Below, one piece after another: positions 57,814-64,000 of a DNA stretch of 64,000 nucleotides. Origin of the DNA: Actinocrispum wychmicini (lineage in GTDB: Bacteria > Actinomycetota > Actinomycetes > Mycobacteriales > Pseudonocardiaceae); the NCBI RefSeq assembly GCF_004345645.1, contig NZ_SLWS01000007.1, positions 636,858 through 700,857 on the forward strand, written 5' to 3'. The notes beneath the pieces were generated by a model. That model worked only from the letters and a program-made list of their open reading frames with translations. It was not told the DNA's origin and searched no databases. Position numbers and translations under genes: made by a program. The number at the start of each line of letters is the position of its first letter. Within the stretch, counting starts at the first letter, position 1.

Positions 57814-60800
57814 ACGTCGAGGATATGGGCCGTGAACTCGTCCAGCGGTGGCGTCGCCGTGGTCGCGTCGCTTCACAGTCCACACAGGATGGTGAGGCGC
57901 CGTTGAGTTTCAGCCAGGAAGGCATCTGGCTGTTCGAGCAGCTGCACCCCGGCACCCCGGTGAACAACCTGACGTTCTGTGGCATCGTGGACGGGCCGCT
58001 GGACATCGCCGCCCTGACGGCCGCGGTTCACCAGGTGTGCCAACGTCACTCGATCCTGCGTACCACGTTCACCAGCGAGCCGCGTCAGGTCGTCCACTCG
58101 GACCTGGTGATCGAACCCGAGGTCGTCGTCCTTTCCAGCGAGGACGAAGCGATCCAGCTGGCCCGCGAAGCTGCCCGTGAACCGTTCGACCTCGTTGCCG
58201 GACCGCTGTTGCGGGTCACGGTGTACCAATTGCCCTCAGCTCGGTCGGTGCTGAGCGTCACCGCCCACCATCTGATCGCCGACGGCTGGTCACTCGGAGT
58301 CTTCCTGCACGAGCTCACCGCGGTTGGTGATGTCCCTTGGCAGTACGCGGATCTCGCGCGACAGAACCGCGTCGCGCCGTCCCCCGCGGATCTGGCGTAC
58401 TGGCGTGACCAGCTGTCTGACCACTCACCGCTGCAGCTGCCGACCGACTATCCTCGGCCGGCAAAGCCGGAATTCCACAGCGCTTTTCACTCTATCCACA
58501 TTGGATATAACGTTCTTGGGCGAGTTCGCGCGCTTGCCGCCGAGACCGGGACGACTCCGTTCATGGTGTTGCTCGCCGGGTTCCACGTGTTGCTCGGTCG
58601 GTTGTCCGGTGGGACCGACGTGACTGTTGGGTCGCCGACGGCTACGCGGCAGCGGGTGTCGGCACCGCAGGTCATCGGCCCGTTGGTCAATATGCTGCCG
58701 TTGCGGGTGGATCTCAGTGGCGCGGTGTCGTTCCGTGAGGTCCTGGATCGGGTGCGGCACAGTTGCTTGGGCGCGTATGCCCATCAGGATGTGCCTTTCG
58801 AGAAACTGGTTGAAGAAGCGCGTTCTCAGTCCGCGCTGAGCCCGCTGTTCCAGGCCATGCTCGTCCACCAGGACGCCCCGGCCGACCTGCGACTGGGTGG
58901 CGTGTCGTTGACCCCTGTCCTGCAGGAGCCGAGCGCGGTCCACCACGACCTGGAACTGTATCTCTGGTCCGGTGACGACGGAATCACCGGATTCCTGGGC
59001 TACGACAAGGACTTGTTCACTGCCGCGACGGCCCAACGACTTGTCGACCGGTACGTGACATTGCTGTCTTCGGCCGTGGCAGAGCCTTCCCAGCCCGTCG
59101 CGGACCTGACGATGACATTCCCCGGCGAGGTCGAACTCCGCACCGAACTGTCCGAGGGTAAACAAATCCCCGTCCCTGACCGTCTGGTGCACGAATGGTT
59201 CGAACTGCAGGCCGACCGAACCCCGGACGCCGTCGCAGTCCGCGCGGTCGACGGCGAACTCACCTACCGCCAACTCGACCAACGAGCCAACCAACTCGCC
59301 CACCACCTCCGCACCCACTGTGCGGCAGGCCCTGAAACCCTGGTCGCCATCTGCCTCCCCAGAACCCTGGACCTGATCACCGCCCTGTTCGCCGTGCTGA
59401 AAGCCGGCGCAGCCTACGTCCCCATCGACCCCGCCTACCCCACCAACCGAATCACCTACATCCTCAACGACGCCAAAGCCGCCACCCTCATCACGACCAA
59501 CGACATCAACGTCGGTGATGTCAACCAAGTCCTGATCGACCACGCAACAGGCCCCACCACCCGCCTAACCCCCACCGCCACCAAGAACAACCTCGCCTAC
59601 GTGATCTACACGTCCGGCTCAACCGGGCAACCCAAAGGCGTGATGATCGAACACCACCAAACCACCGCCATGATCACCTGGGCCCTCGACACCTTCACCC
59701 CCACCGAGTTGACCAACGTCCTGGCGTCCACATCGGTCTGCTTCGACCTCTCCATCTACGAAATCTTCACCCCCCTCGCCACCGGCGGCAGCATCACCCT
59801 CACCGAACACAACGCCCTAGACCTCATCACAAACCCAACCCACGGCACCAACTCCCCCCACGGCACCAGCCCAACCCCCACCAACAACCCACCCCACGGC
59901 GCCGACCCCACCCGCACCACCGACCCAACTCCTGGCACCGGCACCGGCACCGGCACCGGCCCAACCTCCACCACAAGCTCCCCTCTTGACACCAACCCAC
60001 CCCACGGCACCGCCCCCACCCAAGGCACCATCCTCACCCCCACCACCAAACCCACTCTCGATGCCAATCCCGACCTCACCATTGGCACCAATCCACCCCA
60101 CGTCACCGACTCCACCCTCGAAACCAAACCCGCCCCCACCACGAACCGAACCTCCACCACAAACTCCTCCCTTGGCACCAACCCGCCCCACGGCGCCGAC
60201 TCCACCCCAACCCACGACAGCACCTCCACCCACGACACCAACATCACCCTCATCAACACCGTCCCCTCCATAGCCCAAGAACTCCTCACCTCCAACGCCC
60301 TACCCACCAGCGCATCCACCATCAACCTCGCCGGCGAGCCCCTCAGCCCCACCCTGGTCCGCGCCCTCTACCAACAACCCCACATCCGCGCCGTCCACAA
60401 CCTCTACGGCCCCTCCGAAGACACCACCTACTCCACCCACGCCCACACCACCCCGAACGACCACCGCACCCCCATCGGCCGACCCATCCACAACACCCAA
60501 GCACACATCCTCGACGCCAACCTACGTCCCGTCCCCATCGGAAGCATCGGCGAGCTCTACCTCAGCGGATCAGGCATCACCCGCGGGTACCACAACCAAC
60601 CCACCCTCACCGCCGAACGCTACCTCCCCGGCCCCCAAGGACAACGCCTCTACCGCACCGGAGACCACGCCCGCTGGCGACCAGACCAACAACTCGACTA
60701 CCACGGCCGCACCGACCACCAAATCAAACACCACGGCCACCGCATCGAACCCACCGAAATAGAAACCACCCTCCACAACCACCCACACATCAACCAAGCC

Positions 60801-63800
60801 GCAGTAACAATCAAGAACGACACCCTCACCGCCTACATAGTCGCACCCCAACTCAACAACGACCCCACACCGCTACAAACCCACCTCCACAAAACCCTGC
60901 CGACCCACATGATTCCCACCTTGTGGGTCTTCCTGGACACACTCCCCCTCACCCCCAACCACAAGATCGACCGCAACGCACTCCCCAACCCCACACCCAC
61001 CACCACACCCCACCAACCACCCCGAACACAGATCGAACGTCTCATCGCCACCATCTGGCAACACGCACTGGACATCACCACCATCGGCATCCACGACAAC
61101 TTCTTCACCCTCGGCGGACACTCCCTCCTCGCCACCCGCATCACCAACCAACTCCAAACCCAACTTCACATCACCATCCCCCCACACACCCTGTTCGAAC
61201 ACCCCACGATCGCCGAACTGGCCCACGAACTGACCACAGCAAGCGGCATCAAGACAATCCCCCGCCTGCAACGCACCGAAGAAGACGGCCGCATCATCCT
61301 GCCGGCGTCCTTCGGTCAGGAACGCCTATGGTTCCTCACCCAACTCGACCCCCAAACAACCACCGCCTACCACATGACCGGCGCCGCAACCCTCCACGGC
61401 CCCCTCAACACCACCGCACTCCACCACGCCCTCCACACCACCACCCAACGACACGAAACCCTCCGCACCACCCTCCACCACACCACCCCCAACACCCAAC
61501 AACCCACCCACACCAACCAAACCCCCACCACCACCCACATCCACCACACCCCCAACACTCAGCCCACAAACGCACCGCAAAGCGATCCCGACACACAGCA
61601 GACCGGACACACACCGCGCACCACCACAACCACCCCAGAGCACACCGCTCCAACCACGGCCCACACCGACCAAACCACCCACAGCACCTCGGCCACCGGC
61701 CACACCGACCAGACCACCCGAACTACCCTCGCCACCAGCCACACCAACCAGACCAGCCCCACCGCTTCGGCCACCAGCTACACCTACCAGTCCGTCCACT
61801 CCGCCTCGCCCACCCTCAACCACGTCACCGCCAACCCCTCACAACTCACCGACATCCTCAACCACGAAGCAACCCACCCCTTCAACCTCACCCAAGGACC
61901 ACTCCTCCGAGCCACCCTCATCCACCACACACACAACCACCACACACTCATCATCACCATGCACCACACCATCTCCGACGGCTGGTCACTCACCATCCTC
62001 CTCAACGAGATCGGCGTGCACTATCGCGCTTGGTTGTCCGGCACAGAGGAGCCGTTGCCGCCGTTGGAAATCCAGTACGCGGATTTCGCCAGCTGGCAGC
62101 GCGACCGGTTCGGTGCTGGGGAGTTGGCGGAACAGGTTGGCTACTGGCGGAAGCAGTTGGCTGGAAGTTTGCCGCTTGAACTGCCCACCGACTTTCCGCG
62201 TCCGCCGCGCCAGACCTTCAATGGTGCCGCCGTTCCTGTGCACGTTGACCGTTGCGTTGCGGAGCGGATCGATGAGATCGCACGGGCGGAAGGCACGACT
62301 GTGTTTGTTGTGCTGCTTGTTGCGTACCAGATTCTATTGGCCAGGGTGTCCGGGCAGGACGACATCAGTGTGGGGTCGCCGGTGTCCGGGCGTCAGCATC
62401 CGGACGTGGAGAATCTCATTGGTTTCTTTGTCAACACCTTGGTTTTCCGCAGTGACTTGGGCCGCAACCCCACGTTTCTCGAGGTGTTGGGTCGGGCGCG
62501 ACGGACGTGCCTGGATGCGTACACCCACCAGGAGGTTCCGTTTGAGAAACTTGTCGCGGAATTGCAGGTGGAGCGGGACCTCAGTCGCAGTCCACTCTGC
62601 CAAGCGATGCTCGTCCACCAGGAATCGCCTCTGCCGACCTTGGACATCGACGGTGTCGAGTGCACATTCGGGCAGCCGGACCAGCACACCAGTCAGTTCG
62701 ACCTCACACTGAGGCTTGAGCAGACCGCAGACGGGCTGCACGGCGAACTGGTCTACAACACCGATCTGTTCGAGAGTTCAACCGCCGAGCGGCTGGTGGC
62801 CAGGTACGTGGTCCTCCTCGACAGGCTGACCGCATCACCCAATACGCACCTTGCCGACGTGTCAGCGCCGCCGCCCGAAGAAGTCACGCTTCTCGCTGAA
62901 CTGACCCAAGGCAAGCAGATCCCGGTTCCGGACCGTTTGGTGCATGAGTGGTTCGAGATCCAGGCCGATCAAACTCCGGACGCGGTCGCCGTCCGTGCCG
63001 TCGACGGCGAACTCACCTACCGCCAACTCGACCAACGAGCCAACCAACTCGCCCACCACCTCCGCCACCAACACCACATCACACCCGAGACCCTGGTCGG
63101 AGTATGTCTACCCCGCACCCTCGACCTGATCGTCGCGTTGTTCGCCGTGCTGAAGAGCGGCGCCGCCTACGTCCCCATCGACCCCGCCTACCCCACCAAC
63201 CGAATCACCTACATCCTCAACGACGCCAACGCAAAAGCACTCATCACCACCAATGACACCAACGTCGGTGATGTCAACCGGGTCCTGATCGACCACGCGA
63301 CGGGCCCCACCACTCGACTCATACCTGCGGGTGACAAGCAAAACCTCGCCTACGTCATCTACACCTCAGGCTCAACCGGGCAACCCAAAGGTGTGATGAT
63401 CGAACACCACCAAACCACCGCCATGATCACCTGGGCCCTCAACACCTTCACCCCCACCGAGTTGACCAACGTCCTAGCGTCCACCTCCGTCTGCTTCGAC
63501 CTCTCCATCTACGAGATCTTTGCCCCACTGGCGGCAGGCGGCAGCATCACCCTCACCGAACACAACGCCCTCGACCTCACCATCAACCCCGACCTCGGCA
63601 CCAACATCACCCTCATCAACACCGTGCCATCAGTCGCCGAAGAACTCCTCATCTCCAACGCCCTGCCAGCCAATGCCTCCACCATCAACCTGGCCGGCGA
63701 ACCTCTCAGTCCGACATTGGTCCGCGCTCTCTACGACCAACCCCACGTGAAGGCGGTCCACAACCTCTACGGCCCGTCGGAAGACACCACCTATTCCACC

Positions 63801-64000
63801 CATGCCCGCACCAGGCCGAAAGACCAGCGCACCCCCATCGGCAGGCCCATCCACAACACCCAAGCACACATCCTCGACGCCAACCTACGTCCCGTCCCCA
63901 TCGGGAGCATCGGCGAGTTGTATCTCAGCGGCGCCGGAATCACCCGCGGCTACCACAACCAACCCACCCTCACCGCCGAACGCTACCTACCCAGCCCCCA
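57810..64000 (+). CDS. NRPS C-A-T-C-A... (runs off right edge)
   Basis: GTG 57810 (GTGA overlap with the ligase; GGGAGAGGAG upstream); I followed most of the frame codon by codon and it is open to the edge, 2063 codons. C1 ~30-440 (HHLIADGWS); A1 ~460-1050 (YVIYTSGSTGQPKG, NLYGPSEDTTY, code read D-L-Y-N-N-A-L-T-Y, like Ala-activating domains) with a ~130-residue low-complexity insertion at ~673-809; carrier FFTLGGHSLLATR ~1095; C2 ~1165-1690 (MHHTISDGWS) with a second insertion at ~1224-1340; A2 from ~1707 with the same code. C1 being starter-type fits lipoinitiation. Codons in A1, the carrier and early C2 are C-rich and G-poor. Confidence 0.92.
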   Translation, partial: MNVEDMGRELVQRWRRRGRVASQSTQDGEAPLSFSQEGIWLFEQLHPGTPVNNLTFCGIVDGPLDIAALTAAVHQVCQRHSILRTTFTSEPRQVVHSDLVIEPEVVVLSSEDEAIQLAREAAREPFDLVAGPLLRVTVYQLPSARSVLSVTAHHLIADGWSLGVFLHELTAVGDVPWQYADLARQNRVAPSPADLAYWRDQLSDHSPLQLPTDYPRPAKPEFHSAFHSIHIGYNVLGRVRALAAETGTTPFMVLLAGFHVLLGRLSGGTDVTVGSPTATRQRVSAPQVIGPLVNMLPLRVDLSGAVSFREVLDRVRHSCLGAYAHQDVPFEKLVEEARSQSALSPLFQAMLVHQDAPADLRLGGVSLTPVLQEPSAVHHDLELYLWSGDDGITGFLGYDKDLFTAATAQRLVDRYVTLLSSAVAEPSQPVADLTMTFPGEVELRTELSEGKQIPVPDRLVHEWFELQADRTPDAVAVRAVDGELTYRQLDQRANQLAHHLRTHCAAGPETLVAICLPRTLDLITALFAVLKAGAAYVPIDPAYPTNRITYILNDAKAATLITTNDINVGDVNQVLIDHATGPTTRLTPTATKNNLAYVIYTSGSTGQPKGVMIEHHQTTAMITWALDTFTPTELTNVLASTSVCFDLSIYEIFTPLATGGSITLTEHNALDLITNPTHGTNSPHGTSPTPTNNPPHGADPTRTTDPTPGTGTGTGTGPTSTTSSPLDTNPPHGTAPTQGTILTPTTKPTLDANPDLTIGTNPPHVTDSTLETKPAPTTNRTSTTNSSLGTNPPHGADSTPTHDSTSTHDTNITLINTVPSIAQELLTSNALPTSASTINLAGEPLSPTLVRALYQQPHIRAVHNLYGPSEDTTYSTHAHTTPNDHRTPIGRPIHNTQAHILDANLRPVPIGSIGELYLSGSGITRGYHNQPTLTAERYLPGPQGQRLYRTGDHARWRPDQQLDYHGRTDHQIKHHGHRIEPTEIETTLHNHPHINQAAVTIKNDTLTAYIVAPQLNNDPTPLQTHLHKTLPTHMIPTLWVFLDTLPLTPNHKIDRNALPNPTPTTTPHQPPRTQIERLIATIWQHALDITTIGIHDNFFTLGGHSLLATRITNQLQTQLHITIPPHTLFEHPTIAELAHELTTASGIKTIPRLQRTEEDGRIILPASFGQERLWFLTQLDPQTTTAYHMTGAATLHGPLNTTALHHALHTTTQRHETLRTTLHHTTPNTQQPTHTNQTPTTTHIHHTPNTQPTNAPQSDPDTQQTGHTPRTTTTTPEHTAPTTAHTDQTTHSTSATGHTDQTTRTTLATSHTNQTSPTASATSYTYQSVHSASPTLNHVTANPSQLTDILNHEATHPFNLTQGPLLRATLIHHTHNHHTLIITMHHTISDGWSLTILLNEIGVHYRAWLSGTEEPLPPLEIQYADFASWQRDRFGAGELAEQVGYWRKQLAGSLPLELPTDFPRPPRQTFNGAAVPVHVDRCVAERIDEIARAEGTTVFVVLLVAYQILLARVSGQDDISVGSPVSGRQHPDVENLIGFFVNTLVFRSDLGRNPTFLEVLGRARRTCLDAYTHQEVPFEKLVAELQVERDLSRSPLCQAMLVHQESPLPTLDIDGVECTFGQPDQHTSQFDLTLRLEQTADGLHGELVYNTDLFESSTAERLVARYVVLLDRLTASPNTHLADVSAPPPEEVTLLAELTQGKQIPVPDRLVHEWFEIQADQTPDAVAVRAVDGELTYRQLDQRANQLAHHLRHQHHITPETLVGVCLPRTLDLIVALFAVLKSGAAYVPIDPAYPTNRITYILNDANAKALITTNDTNVGDVNRVLIDHATGPTTRLIPAGDKQNLAYVIYTSGSTGQPKGVMIEHHQTTAMITWALNTFTPTELTNVLASTSVCFDLSIYEIFAPLAAGGSITLTEHNALDLTINPDLGTNITLINTVPSVAEELLISNALPANASTINLAGEPLSPTLVRALYDQPHVKAVHNLYGPSEDTTYSTHARTRPKDQRTPIGRPIHNTQAHILDANLRPVPIGSIGELYLSGAGITRGYHNQPTLTAERYLPSP
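59190..59826 (+). repeat. intragenic repeat, copy 1 (A1 domain N-terminal half)
   Basis: Near-identical at DNA level to 62930-63576, including long exact runs such as ctacgtccccatcgaccccg and ggctcaaccgggcaacccaa. Copies are about 3.7 kb apart in the same gene, in the same frame. Strong C-over-G excess on the coding strand. Confidence 0.88.
59827..60236 (+). repeat. low-complexity Thr/Pro/Asn/His-rich insertion in A1
   Basis: About 130 extra residues lie between NALDL and TNITLIN, which in A2 are separated by 7 residues. The insert has degenerate repeats of a GTNPPHG-like unit (59844, 59883, 59990, 60088, 60177) and a GTGTGTG run. I checked the frame through it codon by codon and it is open. 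Confidence 0.9.
60237..60640 (+). repeat. intragenic repeat, copy 1 (A1 C-terminal half)
   Basis: Near-identical to 63597-64000 (for example caacctctacggcccctcc-type runs and catcctcgacgccaacctac). Continues the A1/A2 duplication after the insertion; the match is cut only by the window edge. Confidence 0.85.
61480..61830 (+). repeat. low-complexity Thr/His-rich insertion in C2
   Basis: About 100 extra residues between RHETLRTTL and the NPSQLTDILNHEATHPFNL segment, where C domains usually have ~35. Units such as HTDQTT and ATSHTNQTS recur (61660-61760). The frame stays open and the following HHxxxDG motif is intact. Confidence 0.85.
62930..63576 (+). repeat. intragenic repeat, copy 2 (A2 domain N-terminal half)
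   Basis: Second copy of the 59190-59826 repeat. Differences are mostly scattered synonymous changes plus a short divergent patch at about 63060-63110 and 63320-63345. Confidence 0.88.
63597..64000 (+). repeat. intragenic repeat, copy 2 (A2 C-terminal half, cut by window edge)
   Basis: Second copy of the 60237-60640 repeat, starting at the TNITLIN segment and continuing to the window edge. Confidence 0.85.

Noticed and set aside
55732..57885. Long minus-strand frame opposite the acyl-AMP ligase
   Set aside because: No family signature and composition of a shadow; the plus strand carries all adenylation motifs.
59756..62005. Gly/Val- and Trp-rich minus-strand frames in the skewed NRPS region
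   Set aside because: They arise because the plus strand is C-rich; the plus-strand frame is open and contains A, T and C core motifs.
1..64000. CRISPR arrays, tRNA or rRNA genes, phage att sites
   Set aside because: No regularly spaced repeats, no tRNA-like cloverleaf and no integrase were seen; the only regular repeats are inside coding sequence.
55834..64000. Assignment as a known saframycin or pyrrolobenzodiazepine cluster
   Set aside because: Gene content overlaps both but matches neither: no extradiol dioxygenase for the dehydroproline unit, and extra kynurenine genes compared with saframycin.

Overview
The window is high-GC actinomycete DNA, most like a Pseudonocardiales genome (Lentzea, Saccharothrix or Kutzneria type). 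The reasons are the strong third-position GC, GTG starts, ATGA-coupled operons, SARP, StrR/ParB-type and LAL-type regulators, and large NRPS genes. No tRNA, rRNA or CRISPR was seen.

Left part (1-10.3 kb), accessory and defence-like genes: a truncated LAL-type ATPase regulator, a methyltransferase, two small membrane proteins, a TetR-esterase-flavin monooxygenase operon with a perfect 23-bp operator, an ArsR/SRPBCC pair with its operator, a GNAT acetyltransferase, and a DHA2-type drug exporter divergent from its TetR repressor across three GAAC-N3-GTTC operators.

10.3-13.5 kb: a compact, probably undescribed RiPP-type locus. An E1/ThiF-like adenylating enzyme with a leader-binding N-terminal domain is coupled by an ATGA overlap to a 28-residue Cys-containing precursor. 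The precursor has an ideal Shine-Dalgarno sequence and was missed by normal ORF length cut-offs. A hairpin, a PqqD-like/M50 membrane protease and a DUF3105 protein with a Cys-rich tail follow.

13.9-24.3 kb: a divergent tailoring operon sharing the RiPP promoter region: PLP decarboxylase, glutamine-dependent asparagine-synthetase-like amidotransferase, PrpF-like isomerase, acyl-CoA-dehydrogenase-like oxidoreductase, dihydroorotase-like amidohydrolase, methyltransferase, flavin monooxygenase and a CynX-type exporter. Whether it serves the RiPP, the NRPS product or both is open.

24.3-33.3 kb: a degenerate-receiver LuxR regulator, a methyltransferase, an SDR, and a tightly coupled six-gene tryptophan-degradation operon: tryptophan 2,3-dioxygenase, kynureninase-like class V PLP enzyme, a second haem protein of the TDO/PrnB superfamily, flavin hydroxylase, formamidase and methyltransferase. 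Its likely product is a 3-hydroxykynurenine or (methyl) hydroxyanthranilate building block.

33.5-40.9 kb: hydrolase, methyltransferase, SARP regulator, acetate-transporter-family protein and StrR/ParB-like regulator, separated by strong palindromic terminators.

40.9-64 kb: the NRPS core. On the minus strand: type II thioesterase, C-A*-T with a dead A domain, MbtH, C-A-T-reductase with a degenerate C domain, an Fe(II)/2OG hydroxylase, a C*-A protein with no carrier domain, a stand-alone NRPS-type methyltransferase, prephenate dehydrogenase carrying a MITE-like insertion, chorismate mutase and flavin reductase. On the plus strand: a fatty-acyl-AMP ligase with carrier domain and a large NRPS that runs off the right edge. 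Acyl start unit, Ala-like A domains and reductive release resemble saframycin-type tetrahydroisoquinoline assembly lines, here combined with a kynurenine pathway, so the product is probably new. The plus-strand NRPS shows intense C-over-G skew, near-identical intragenic repeats (GRINS-like) and two Thr/Pro/His-rich in-frame insertions.
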